Both the position numbers and the translations under genes were made by a program. A stretch of DNA of 51,672 nt from Nevskia sp. (GTDB lineage: Bacteria > Pseudomonadota > Gammaproteobacteria > Nevskiales > Nevskiaceae): the NCBI GenBank assembly GCA_028291645.1, contig JAQGNU010000019.1:1-51672 (forward strand), given 5' to 3'. This document shows positions 6,502-15,210 of the stretch, piece after piece (position 1 is the first letter of the stretch; each line of letters begins with the position of its first letter). The notes beneath the pieces are model-generated. The model had not been told where the DNA came from. It saw nothing but the letters and a program-made list of their open reading frames with translations, and ran no database searches.

Positions 6502-7995
6502 CTAGATCGAAGGCCGTCGTTGCGCCCAAGGCTGTACCTGCTCGAGTTGCGCAGCCAGACGAAACAGCGTGGCTTCGTCGCCATGCCGTGCGACGAACTG
6601 CACCCCGACCGGCAGCTCGGGACCGCCCGCTTCGACCGCCGCGTAATGCAGCGGCACCGACATGCTCGGCGTACCGGTGAGATTCGACAGCTGCGTGAAC
6701 GGCACGCGCTGCAAACTTTTCTGAGCGAATTTGTCGACGATACCGGTCTTCAGCAGCAGCTTGCCGGCGCGCAGGCGCAGCGCCAGCTTCAACGCGGCCT
6801 GTTCGCTCGCCGGCATATCCTGCTCGCCGATCTTCGACGGCGGCATCGCCACGCTCGGCAACAGCAATAAATCGTAGCGCTGGTGGAACCGGCCGAGCGC
6901 GCGCGCGAAATCGTTCCAGTGCCTGCGTGCAGTCACATACTCGCCTGCAGATAAAGCGCGGCCGAGCATGCCGAGTCCGCGCGTATCGAGTTCGAATTGA
7001 TCGTCACCGGCGCCAGTCAGTGCACGCGCCTCGGCCATGTTGGCGGCCACCTGTCCGAAATACATGATCAGGAAACAGCGCGCCAGCGCATGTCCGTCGA
7101 TTTCCGGCTCGGCCATTTCGACGTGATGCCCGAGGCCTTCGAGCAGCTTGGCGGTGCGCTCGACCGCGCGCACGCATTCCGAATCCACCGCCGTATCGAT
7201 CGGCGAACGCGTGCTGAAGCCGATGCGCAGCCGCCCCGGTTCGCGCTGCAGTTCCTCGACGTAAGCTCGCTCCGGCGCTGCGATGACGAACGGACTGCCG
7301 ACATCGGCGCCGGCCAGCGCGTCGAGCATGCGCGCGGAATCGCGCACGCTGCGCGTCAGCACGTGCTCGCTCGAAGCGCCATCCCAGAACTCGCCATGCG
7401 CCGGACCTGGCGGCACGCGTCCGCGCGACGGTCGCAAGCCGAACAGACCGCAATACGACGCCGGGATGCGGATCGAGCCGCCGCCATCGGATGCACCTGC
7501 CATCGGCACGATGCCTGCAGCGACTGCCGCCGCCGCGCCGCCGGACGATCCACCCGGCGTGCGCTGCAAATCCCAGGGATTGCGGGTGGCACCGAACAGC
7601 GCCGTTTCGGTGAGCGCCTTCAAGGCGAATTCCGGCGTGCTGGTTTTACCGAAGATGACCACGCCGGCGCGCAGAAAGCGCTCGACGATTTCGGCGTGCG
7701 CCTGCGGCGTCCATGCGCGCAGCGCGCGGCTGCCGGCGGTGGTCGGCACGCCGGCGTAGTCCTGCGCGATGTCCTTGATCAGGAACGGCACGCCGGCAAA
7801 CGGTCCGCTGAGGGATGCGCGCGCACGCGTGCGGCCGATGTCGGTCATTGGAATGCAGATCGCATTCAGGCGCGGATTCAGCGCGGCGGCACGCGCCAGG
7901 GCGGCTTCCAACAGCTCGGACGCGGACACCTCGCGGCGCGCGATCAATGCGGCTAGACCGGTGGCGTCGTACTCGCGATACTCGTTGAACATCAA
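6502..7995 (-). CDS. Amidase-signature family hydrolase
   Basis: A Ser-cisSer-Lys amide hydrolase of 497 residues, close to the usual length. The catalytic Lys is at 74 (PFLIKD). The cis-Ser lies in PGGSSGG (148-153) and the nucleophile is Ser174 in SDGGGSIRIPAS. The N-terminal helical region and C-terminal substrate lobe look complete. No GatB or GatC neighbours are present, so this is a general amidase rather than the GatA subunit of the tRNA amidotransferase; substrate unknown. The start is MM at 7995/7992, which cannot be resolved. It is convergent with cbpA and divergent from the methyltransferase-like gene at 8129. Confidence 0.92.
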   Translation of the reverse strand: MMFNEYREYDATGLAALIARREVSASELLEAALARAAALNPRLNAICIPMTDIGRTRARASLSGPFAGVPFLIKDIAQDYAGVPTTAGSRALRAWTPQAHAEIVERFLRAGVVIFGKTSTPEFALKALTETALFGATRNPWDLQRTPGGSSGGAAAAVAAGIVPMAGASDGGGSIRIPASYCGLFGLRPSRGRVPPGPAHGEFWDGASSEHVLTRSVRDSARMLDALAGADVGSPFVIAAPERAYVEELQREPGRLRIGFSTRSPIDTAVDSECVRAVERTAKLLEGLGHHVEMAEPEIDGHALARCFLIMYFGQVAANMAEARALTGAGDDQFELDTRGLGMLGRALSAGEYVTARRHWNDFARALGRFHQRYDLLLLPSVAMPPSKIGEQDMPASEQAALKLALRLRAGKLLLKTGIVDKFAQKSLQRVPFTQLSNLTGTPSMSVPLHYAAVEAGGPELPVGVQFVARHGDEATLFRLAAQLEQVQPWAQRRPSI

Positions 7996-8128
7996 TGCTC
8001 CCCAGTTGCTGCGCTAGCGTCGCTGCAGGCGCCGGCGGGCGCTGCGACTTTTCTTGAACGGGCGTTTAGGTTAGCGTCTGGCCCGATGAAGCGCGATCTG
8101 AATCGCGCCGCCAATCTGGAGGAGCCCG

Positions 8129-8887
8129 ATGTCCGCAATCGATCCCACCGCAAAGCCGGCTGCTGGCGTTGCCGGCACCGCGCCGAGCTGGGCGCAGCGC
8201 ATGCGCCGCTTCACCGACTGGCTGGTCTACGATTGCGCCGGCGGCCCGCGACCCTGGAAATTTTCCTGGATCATCAACTTCCAGAAGGCCGGCACCTTCG
8301 CCTTCCTCGGCCTGCTGATGGCCTGGTACCACAACACTTCCACCGCCGCGTGGGTCTATCTGGCGCTGCATGGCAGCTACGGCCTGGTGTGGATTCTGAA
8401 AGATCTGACTTTCCCCGATCCGAACTGGCAGCGCCGCATTACGATACTTGGCGGCATCAATTCCTTCCTCGGCGTGCTCGGCTGGTACTGGGTGTTCGGC
8501 TGGCTGCTGATTTCCGGCACGTCGCAGCCGCACTATCCGCTGCCCGATCCAGCCTGGTTCGCGCTCTGCATCAGCCTGTGCATCCTTGGCTGCGTAATCA
8601 TGGTCGCTGCCGATGCGCAGAAGTTCTACACGCTGCGGGTACGGCGCGGACTCATCAGCGACGGCATGTTCCGCTATGTACGTCATCCCAATTACCTCGG
8701 CGAGATGATGATCTACGGCAGCTTCGCGCTGATGGTCTGGCATTGGTTGCCGGTGCTGGTGCTGGCCTGGGTTTGGATCGGCCTGTTCGCGGTGAACATG
8801 ACGATGAAGGAAGCCAGCATGTCGCGTTATCCGGAATGGACCGCTTATCGCGCGCGTACCAGTTGGGTGCTGCCGAAACTGTTCTAA
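8129..8887 (+). CDS. Integral membrane protein, ICMT/DUF1295-like methyltransferase family
   Basis: A 252-residue protein with about five to six hydrophobic segments. The C-terminal motif RYVRHPNYLGEMMIY (about 190-204) is the SAM/substrate signature shared by isoprenylcysteine methyltransferases, phospholipid methyltransferases and steroid 5-alpha-reductase-like DUF1295 proteins. The YPEWTAYRARTS tail is also typical. It probably modifies a lipid at the inner membrane, but the substrate cannot be told. AGGAG lies before the ATG at 8129. The stop codon TAA is the first part of a MITE-end sequence, so the last codons may have been fixed by an insertion. Confidence 0.8.
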   Translation: MSAIDPTAKPAAGVAGTAPSWAQRMRRFTDWLVYDCAGGPRPWKFSWIINFQKAGTFAFLGLLMAWYHNTSTAAWVYLALHGSYGLVWILKDLTFPDPNWQRRITILGGINSFLGVLGWYWVFGWLLISGTSQPHYPLPDPAWFALCISLCILGCVIMVAADAQKFYTLRVRRGLISDGMFRYVRHPNYLGEMMIYGSFALMVWHWLPVLVLAWVWIGLFAVNMTMKEASMSRYPEWTAYRARTSWVLPKLF

Positions 8888-8985
8888 GGAACCTCTGAAT
8901 GAATAAGCTGCCTAGCGTCGGCGTCGCATCGAGCTGGTCGGGCGCTCCAGTTCGTCGATCGCTTCAATTTCGGTAGCGACGCTAG
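8885..8985. repeat. Solo left end of the MITE family plus a spaced inverted repeat
   Basis: TAAGGAACCTCTGAAT starts at 8885 and matches the MITE left end, including the TA flank. The interior and right end of the family are absent. Just after it, CTAGCGTCG (8912-8920) and CGACGCTAG (8977-8985) form a perfect 9-bp inverted repeat separated by 56 bases. This is probably a decayed or recombined copy. Nothing else is recognisable up to 9147. Confidence 0.6.
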
Positions 8986-9147
8986 CAGTATTTTTGACTG
9001 ATAGCCGCCGAATTGGCGGCAACGATTTTCTAACCGGCCGCTCCGCCAGCGAATCATCCTCAGGTCCAAGGCGGCCGCGCCGCTCAAGCCGGTAATTGAG
9101 GGCGTCGTGTAAATTGCCGGAATCTAGGCCAGCTACGATTTCGCTCC

Positions 9148-9588
9148 ATGATCCAGATCGTCGAAATTTCCAGCAACGCCGGTGTCGTGCTCGAACCGGC
9201 CTGGCTGGCGCGCGCCGAAGCAGTCCATCGGCAACTGCGCCCGCAGCTCGACGGCGACTACCCCGCGCAGATGCAGCGCGTGTTCGCCGCCGGCACTCAG
9301 ATGGCCGTCGCGGCGGATGGCGAGCGCGTGCTGGGTGTGACGCTGTGGCGCACGCTGCTCAACACCGCGAGCGGACAGGTGCTGTATGTCGACGATCTGG
9401 TGACCGACGCGGATCGGCGTTCCGGCGGCGTCGGCCGCGCGCTGCTGAGCTGGCTGGAAGCGCGTGCGCGACAGCTCGATTGCGTCGCCTTGACGCTCGA
9501 CTCCGGCACGCAGCGGCTGCGTGCGCACGCGTTCTATTTCCGCGAGGGCATGCACATCGCCTCGTTTCATTTCAGCAAGCGTCTGTGA
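9148..9588 (+). CDS. GNAT-family N-acetyltransferase
   Basis: A 146-residue acetyl-CoA-dependent transferase fold. The strand beta4 and motif A are VDDLVTDADRRSGGVGRALL (about 80-99), with the R/Q-x-x-G-x-G/A acetyl-CoA pyrophosphate loop seen as RRSGGVG. The later LDSGTQRLRAHAFYFREGM segment fits motif B with its Tyr/Phe-rich helix. The substrate is unknown. The stop codon overlaps the GTG start of the next gene (GTGA), so the two are translationally coupled and may act in one small-molecule pathway. Confidence 0.88.
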   Translation: MIQIVEISSNAGVVLEPAWLARAEAVHRQLRPQLDGDYPAQMQRVFAAGTQMAVAADGERVLGVTLWRTLLNTASGQVLYVDDLVTDADRRSGGVGRALLSWLEARARQLDCVALTLDSGTQRLRAHAFYFREGMHIASFHFSKRL

Positions 9589-10745
9589 ATCTGAAACCGC
9601 ATTTCAGTCGCTTTCTCGGCGCTTTCCCGCAGCGCCTGCATTTTGCCGCGCACAGTCATCACCCGTGGCCGGATGTCAGCTTCGATGCGCAGCAACGCGC
9701 CTGGCTCGACGCCGCCGAATTGATCGACGACAAGTGGACCAAGGTTTTCGGCGAAGTGATTCCGCAGGCGCAAGCGCACCTCGCACGGCTGCTGCACCTG
9801 CCCGATCCGAACACGCTGTGTTTCGCGCCAAGCACGCATGAACTGGTGGTGCGCCTGCTGTCCTGCGTAGAACGCAAGCCACTACGCGTGCTGACCACCG
9901 ACAGCGAATTCCACAGCTTCGCGCGACAGCTGCGGCGCTGGGAAGAAAGCGGCGCGGCCGTCGCCGAACGCATCGCGGTGCAACCGTACGCTTCCTTCGC
10001 GGCACGCTTCGCCGCAGCCGCTGCACATGGCAATCACGATCTGGTCTATTTCAGTCAGTGCTTCTTCAACAGCGGCTTCCTGATCGAAGATTTAGCGCCG
10101 CTGGTGGCAGCGGTACGCGACGCCGAAACATTGGTGGTGATCGACGGCTATCACGGCTTCATGGCCGCACCGACCGATCTGTCGGCATTGGCCGAGCGCG
10201 TGTTCTACGTCGGCGGCGGCTACAAATACGCCATGGCCGGCGAAGGCGCCTGCTATATGCACTGCCCTCCGAGCTACGCGCAGCGGCCGGTCAACACCGG
10301 CTGGTTTGCCGGCTTCGCCGCGCTCAGCCAGGGCACGGCATCGATTGCGTACTCGGACGGTGGACTGCGCTTCATGGGCGGCACGTTCGATCCGACCGGC
10401 CTGTATCGCTTCAATGCGGTGATGGCCTGGCTGCAGGCGCAAGCCGTACAGCCGGACGCGATCCATCGCCATGCGCAGGCGCTGCAGGAACGATTGCTCG
10501 AAGGTTTGCTTGCGCGGCCGATCAAGGCACTCGATCCCGCCGCACTGGTGGCGCCGCGCGAGATCGCGCGCGGCAATTTCCTCTGCTTCCGCCACCCGCA
10601 AGCCGGCGAGTTGCATGCACGCTTGCTCGCGCATGAAATCCACACCGACTATCGCGAGGACCGACTGCGCATCGGCTTCGGCATCTACCAGGATGGCGTC
10701 GACGTCGATGAACTGCTGCGACGCAGCGCGCTGGCACTCGCCTGA
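9585..10745 (+). CDS. Kynureninase-like PLP-dependent enzyme (class V aminotransferase fold)
   Basis: A 386-residue fold-type I PLP enzyme. The Schiff-base lysine is Lys214 in YVGGGYKYAMAG, preceded by the Asp-containing VVIDGYHGF (about 184-192) that contacts the PLP ring nitrogen. The arrangement is like kynureninases, but I cannot claim kynurenine as substrate, and no other kynurenine-pathway gene is adjacent. The GTG start at 9585 overlaps the GNAT stop. The longer open frame upstream would run through the GNAT gene in another frame and is rejected. Confidence 0.82.
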   Translation: MNLKPHFSRFLGAFPQRLHFAAHSHHPWPDVSFDAQQRAWLDAAELIDDKWTKVFGEVIPQAQAHLARLLHLPDPNTLCFAPSTHELVVRLLSCVERKPLRVLTTDSEFHSFARQLRRWEESGAAVAERIAVQPYASFAARFAAAAAHGNHDLVYFSQCFFNSGFLIEDLAPLVAAVRDAETLVVIDGYHGFMAAPTDLSALAERVFYVGGGYKYAMAGEGACYMHCPPSYAQRPVNTGWFAGFAALSQGTASIAYSDGGLRFMGGTFDPTGLYRFNAVMAWLQAQAVQPDAIHRHAQALQERLLEGLLARPIKALDPAALVAPREIARGNFLCFRHPQAGELHARLLAHEIHTDYREDRLRIGFGIYQDGVDVDELLRRSALALA

Positions 10746-10794
10746 ACGCGTCGCCGCACGATCCTGGCTTGGCTCCAGATCGCGCGGCGCGGAC

Positions 10795-11448
10795 TTAAAA
10801 CGGGTTGTACGACTGTTCGCGCGTGAAGGTGAGATAGCCGATGTTGGCGCCCGCGCGCAGACCGACGCCGGTGCGGATCGGCGCCACGGTGATATCGCCC
10901 GAACGCAGGTAGTTGAGGCCGACGCCGGCGACGATATAGAGGCTGCCGTCGACACCCGGATAGCGCTGGAACAGATCACGCGTCCAGCGCAGGTTGTAGA
11001 CCAAGGTGAAGACCTTGGAGGCGTTGCCGCCAAAGTCGAAACCGATCGAAGGTCCCTGCCAATACACCGGCATGGAACCGCCGTTCTTGAAGTACAGCGT
11101 GCCGGAGCCATAGCGCAGACCGACGATGAACGCCCCGGCGCCTTCGTTGCCGACGATGTAGGCATTCGGCTGGCCGAGATCGCCGAACGCCTTTTCGATC
11201 GCCTTGGCCAGACCTTCGGTGGTGCCGCCAAAGAATTTCTGCGCGGCGGCCAGCGTTTCGTCCTTCGAGTAGGTCTGCGGACCGACGTCGCCCGGCGGGG
11301 CAGCGGGCACATCGCCGGTGGCCGGCGCGGGGGGCGCGGTGTCGCCAACCACAGGACCGCCACTGTCCTGCATGCCGGCGTAGCCAGTCACGGCCGGTAG
11401 CAGCGAGAGCAGAACAGCAACAGCGAACAGCATCGGTTTAAAAGCCAT
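10795..11448 (-). CDS. DUF1134 exported protein
   Basis: A 217-residue protein of the DUF1134 family (function unknown, lipid-binding-like beta fold suggested by its Gly-rich strands). There is a signal peptide at residues 1-24, then a low-complexity Pro/Ala linker, then the conserved domain from about 75 (AQKFFGGTTEGLAKAIEKAF) to the C-terminal NPF. ATG 11448 is chosen over the start at 11562 because it opens directly into the signal sequence. It is likely periplasmic. It is convergent with the kynureninase-like gene, with about 50 bases and no terminator hairpin between them. Confidence 0.85.
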   Translation of the reverse strand: MAFKPMLFAVAVLLSLLPAVTGYAGMQDSGGPVVGDTAPPAPATGDVPAAPPGDVGPQTYSKDETLAAAQKFFGGTTEGLAKAIEKAFGDLGQPNAYIVGNEGAGAFIVGLRYGSGTLYFKNGGSMPVYWQGPSIGFDFGGNASKVFTLVYNLRWTRDLFQRYPGVDGSLYIVAGVGLNYLRSGDITVAPIRTGVGLRAGANIGYLTFTREQSYNPF

Positions 11449-11548
11449 TGTCGCGAGTATCCTTGGAACTGGAGGCGACAGTTTAGGCTGCAGTACGCTG
11501 CGCGAGTTCAATTTCCCTTGATCGAGCCTGCGCACCCGGCGCGAGGTT

Positions 11549-12034
11549 TCAGCCGTGGGCAACCCCGCGCCCGCCGATGCCGAGATGCAGGCGCCGGTAC
11601 AGATCCGCCAATAGCCACAGCGGGCCGATCAGCAGGAATTGCAGATCCTTGAAGAATGAGGGCTTGGCGCCTTCGACCTTATGGCCGACGAATTGGCCGA
11701 TCCAGGCGATGACGAAAATCGTCACCATCAGCGTCAGGTGCGTACTCAGGTCAAGGTGCGTGTAGCTGTATTGCACGCCCCAGTACAGCACGGCAAACAC
11801 GCCGACCATACCGAGCGCCAAACGCCACGACAGCAGGCAGTAATAGATCAGCGTCAACACCACCGCGAGGGTGCCGCCATTCACCAGCTCGTCGCCAAAT
11901 GGCAACGCGCGCAGCAAGCCAAACACCGCAAACACGATCGGCGGAATGCACAGCCAATGCAGCGCCTTGTTGGTGGGATTGCGATGGCTGCTGCGGTATT
12001 CGTCCAGCCACGACTGTATCGGCTTCACACGCAT
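11549..12034 (-). CDS. Mpo1-like (DUF962) membrane protein
   Basis: A 161-residue protein with four hydrophobic helices and the family hallmark SHRNPTNKALHW near the N-terminus plus GQFVGHKVEGAKPS later. The His residues are thought to bind Fe2+ in yeast Mpo1, a 2-hydroxy fatty acid dioxygenase; in bacteria the role is undefined. Start 12034 fits the family alignment, though GGAG is only one base away. An in-frame ATG at 12085 is the alternative. It is divergent from the LuxR-type gene, with about 90 bases between. Confidence 0.85.
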   Translation of the reverse strand: MRVKPIQSWLDEYRSSHRNPTNKALHWLCIPPIVFAVFGLLRALPFGDELVNGGTLAVVLTLIYYCLLSWRLALGMVGVFAVLYWGVQYSYTHLDLSTHLTLMVTIFVIAWIGQFVGHKVEGAKPSFFKDLQFLLIGPLWLLADLYRRLHLGIGGRGVAHG

Positions 12035-12124
12035 GCTCCTGCGGGCTTGGGTAGGCTCGGGCGACCGAGTATGCTGCACAGCCATGACAGCACCGATAGT
12101 AAATCCGTCCTAGGGCCAAAGGTC

Positions 12125-13105
12125 ATGGACGACCAACCACCCATCGACCGTATCGAACCGGTCGATCGCTTCGTCGGGCATCTCTATCGCTCGGCCTTGA
12201 GCGTGCCGCCCGAAAGCTACCGCTGTTGGGCCTTGCAGCAGTGGCGCGAGATCGTGCCATTCGACGGCGCGCTGTGGGGCAGCGGCACGGTGCGCCGCTG
12301 GGCGTTCCACACCGCCGCACTGGTCGGCCTGCCCGAAGAATTCCCGCGCACGCTGGAAGCCACGCGGCCGATCAATCCACTGGTGCCGGCCATCCTGGCC
12401 TCGCTCGACGAACCGGTCGACATGCGCAACGTGCTGGGCGATGCCGAATTCTTCCGCTCGGAAATCTATCAGCGCTGCTTCAAGCCCTTCGGCATCACCC
12501 GCGTGCTCAGCACCGGTCATCTGGATGCGCGCAGCGGCCTTTATTCGCTGCTCAGCATTTATCGGCGCGATCGCAGCCATCCCTTCACCGAGGCCGAACG
12601 CGTACTGCAGCGGCGCGCCAGTTTCCATCTGTTCAACACCGCTTCGCACGCATTTTTCCTGCATTTGATGCGCTCGCATCAGGAGCGCCCGACCGAAGCG
12701 GCGGCGGCGGCGGTCGACATCGAAGGACTGTTTCACGAAGTGCAGCCGCGCTTCATCGAACTGCTCGACCAGTTTTTCCCGGGGCGTGAACCCGAACTGC
12801 TGCCGTTCGCATTGCCCGTCTGCGGCGAGACCGCGGTACTGAACGGGCTGTGCATCCGCACCGAGGCGCTGGCGGAGTTGCGGCTGGTATTCATCTGGCC
12901 GGCCGGCCCGCTCGATCGGCTCACTGCGCGCGAGCGGCAGATCGTCTATGCCGTGGCCCACGGTCTCAGTTTCAAGCAGGCGGCGCGCCGCATCGGTATC
13001 GCGCCGTCGACCGTCGCCAACCATCTGTATCGCATCTATCGCAAACTGGGCGTGGTCAGCCGCAGCGAACTGGCGACGCTGGTCTACCCGAATTCGCTGC
13101 GCTGA
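12125..13105 (+). CDS. LuxR-type helix-turn-helix transcriptional regulator
   Basis: A 326-residue protein. The C-terminal GerE/LuxR DNA-binding domain is at about 262-320: LTARERQIVYAVAHGLSFKQAARRIG (given here only as a landmark, opening with L-T-x-R-E), then PSTVANHLYRIYRKLGV as recognition helix. The 250-residue N-terminal part matches no sensor domain I recognise: there is no receiver Asp site, and it lacks the autoinducer-binding W-Y-D-x-P pattern. It is probably a ligand-sensing regulator of unknown input, possibly controlling the divergent Mpo1-like gene. ATG 12125 is taken as the first good Met. The ribosome site AAAGG is close. Confidence 0.82.
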   Translation: MDDQPPIDRIEPVDRFVGHLYRSALSVPPESYRCWALQQWREIVPFDGALWGSGTVRRWAFHTAALVGLPEEFPRTLEATRPINPLVPAILASLDEPVDMRNVLGDAEFFRSEIYQRCFKPFGITRVLSTGHLDARSGLYSLLSIYRRDRSHPFTEAERVLQRRASFHLFNTASHAFFLHLMRSHQERPTEAAAAAVDIEGLFHEVQPRFIELLDQFFPGREPELLPFALPVCGETAVLNGLCIRTEALAELRLVFIWPAGPLDRLTARERQIVYAVAHGLSFKQAARRIGIAPSTVANHLYRIYRKLGVVSRSELATLVYPNSLR

Positions 13106-13296
13106 ATGCAGCAGCTTTGCGGGTGGCTCGCCCCATTCGCCGGCATGACGATTGTCAGGTTTTTCTCAGGATTTTCGTCGTTGCCTCACGCCGGCCGCGC
13201 GCCTAAGGTTACCGAGTGCAAAGTCAGCGGATGCGGGCCGGCTGGCGGGCAGCGCCGCATGCTAATCTTTTCACCGTCGCTTCAATAATCATTCCT

Positions 13297-13611
13297 ATGC
13301 GCAACCTTTCCCCTGCCGAGCTGAAAAGCCTGCTCGACGATCGCAGCGTTGTGCTGCTCGATGTGCGCCAAGCCGAAGAACTGGAGATCGCCCAGCTTGC
13401 CGGTGCAGTACACATCCCTTTGAACGAACTGCCGGCGCGCTTCGCTGAGTTAAACCCGGAGCAGCCGATCGCCGTCTTATGTCATCACGGTGTGCGCAGC
13501 GAAATGGCGGGACGTTTGCTCGAACGCAACGGTTTTGCCTCGGTGGCGCATCTAAGTGGCGGGATCGACGCCTGGTCGCAAGAAATTGACCCGGCTTTAC
13601 CTCGTTATTAA
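13297..13611 (+). CDS. Single-domain rhodanese-like protein
   Basis: A 104-residue sulfurtransferase domain. The active-site loop CHHGVRS (about 65-71) carries the catalytic Cys, and GGIDAW near the end is the conserved terminal motif. There is no signal peptide, so it should be cytoplasmic. It lies 30 bases upstream of tolC. The rhodanese-tolC order also occurs in Xanthomonadales from memory, but a functional tie is unproven. ATG 13297 is chosen over the extended frame at 13216 by domain boundaries. Confidence 0.9.
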   Translation: MRNLSPAELKSLLDDRSVVLLDVRQAEELEIAQLAGAVHIPLNELPARFAELNPEQPIAVLCHHGVRSEMAGRLLERNGFASVAHLSGGIDAWSQEIDPALPRY

Positions 13612-13641
13612 CTCGTGCCATTACACGCCGTAAGGAATTTC

Positions 13642-15075
13642 ATGTCCCGCTCTTATGTCGCCGCTCTGTTGGGCGTCGCGCTGACGCTTCCTGGCCTGGC
13701 CAGCGCCAACGATCTGCTCGATTACTACCGCGTTGCCCAGCAGCAGGACATGACGCTGCAGGCCGCGCTGTACCAGCGCGACGCCGCGATCGAAGCGAAA
13801 CCGCAGGCGCTGTCGTATCTGATGCCGCAGCTGACCGCCAGCGGCACCTACGAGCGCGACCGCGAGCACGACCTCACCGGCAGCAGCCTCAGTTCCATCG
13901 GCGGCAGCACGGGCGGTACGACTGCGGGCACGACCGGCGGCACCGTCATCGTCAACAGCAACACCAGCTACTTCACCACCAAGAGCTATGCGCTGACGCT
14001 GTCGCAGGCGCTGTTCGACTGGTCGGCCTTCCAGACTGTGGCGCAGGCCAGCAGGCAGGTGGCACAGGCCGAGGCGACCTATCGCTCGGCCGAGCAGGCG
14101 CTGCTGTTCCGCGTCGCCGATGCCTACTTCAACGTGCTGTTCGCGCAGGACACGCTGCAGGCGGACCTCGACGCACGCAATTCCTTTCAGCAGCAGTTCC
14201 AGCAGGCGCAGAAGAAGTTCGAAGTCGGTCTCGCCGCGATCACCGACGTGCGCAATGCGCAAGCTTCGCTGGACACCGCGTCCGCCACCGTGATCGCCGA
14301 CCAGCGTGCGCTGGATAGCGCCAAGCGTTCGCTGGGCCAGATCGTCGGCAAGCCGGTGGTGCAGATTGCCGGTCTGCAAGACGACATTCCGCTGGCGGCA
14401 CCCGATCCATTGTCGGAGGATCAATGGGTCAGTGCCGCGCTGCAGGACAACCCCGACCTGATGACTTCGTACGAAACCGCCGAAGCCGCGCGCAAGAACA
14501 TCGACGTCTTCCGCGGCCAGTATCTGCCGACGCTGAGCTTGCAAGGTTCGGTCGGACGCAAAATCTCCGACTTTGCAATCGAATCCGACACCATCGACGA
14601 CGCCATCGGCCTGCAGCTCAACTGGAACATTTTCCAGGGCGGACTGGTGGCCTCGCAGGTGCGGCAGGCGAAAGCCACGTATCTGCAGACACAAGCCCAG
14701 TACCAGGGCGAACGGCGCGTGGTCGATCAGGGCGCACGCGACGCCTACGAACAGGTCATCAGCGGTATCGCCAGCGTCAAGGCCAACAAGCAGGCGGTAA
14801 TTTCCAACCAGACCAGCCTCGAAGCCAGCAAAGTCGGCCTCAGGGTCGGCACGCGCACCGAAGTCGACGTGCTGACGGCACAGCAGGCACTGGCCACCGC
14901 GCAACGTCTTTACTACCAGGCGCGCTACGACTATCTGCGCGGTGTGCTGTCGCTCAAGCAGCAGGCCGGGCGTTTGATCGAGAACGATCTCGCGGGTCTC
15001 GATCAGCTGCTGCAGGCGGTGGCGCTGCCGTCGCCGCAGATCACGCCGCTCGCCACACCAGCCCCCACGCCCTGA
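13642..15075 (+). CDS. tolC: TolC-family outer-membrane efflux/secretion channel
   Basis: A 477-residue trimeric outer-membrane channel that completes tripartite efflux pumps and type I secretion. A signal peptide ends near residue 23 (LASA/N). Two structural repeats follow: helices rich in Gln/Ala with RVADAYFNVLFAQD in the first repeat and LNWNIFQGG plus VRQAKA in the second, and the usual GTRTEVDVLTAQQALATAQ segment. A Gly/Ser/Thr-rich insertion around residues 85-110 is likely a surface loop. AAGGA precedes ATG 13642. No periplasmic adaptor or inner-membrane pump gene is adjacent. Confidence 0.93.
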   Translation: MSRSYVAALLGVALTLPGLASANDLLDYYRVAQQQDMTLQAALYQRDAAIEAKPQALSYLMPQLTASGTYERDREHDLTGSSLSSIGGSTGGTTAGTTGGTVIVNSNTSYFTTKSYALTLSQALFDWSAFQTVAQASRQVAQAEATYRSAEQALLFRVADAYFNVLFAQDTLQADLDARNSFQQQFQQAQKKFEVGLAAITDVRNAQASLDTASATVIADQRALDSAKRSLGQIVGKPVVQIAGLQDDIPLAAPDPLSEDQWVSAALQDNPDLMTSYETAEAARKNIDVFRGQYLPTLSLQGSVGRKISDFAIESDTIDDAIGLQLNWNIFQGGLVASQVRQAKATYLQTQAQYQGERRVVDQGARDAYEQVISGIASVKANKQAVISNQTSLEASKVGLRVGTRTEVDVLTAQQALATAQRLYYQARYDYLRGVLSLKQQAGRLIENDLAGLDQLLQAVALPSPQITPLATPAPTP

Positions 15076-15210
15076 TCGATTGACCGGCCGGGCGCAGCAC
15101 GGCGCACCGCTAGACGTCCGATGTTCCCGCACCTCAGCGGTCAATGCCGCTATGCTCGCGCGGCGTCCGTATTCCGAACGAAGGTCTGTTCCATACCGAG
15201 GATGGCTGCT

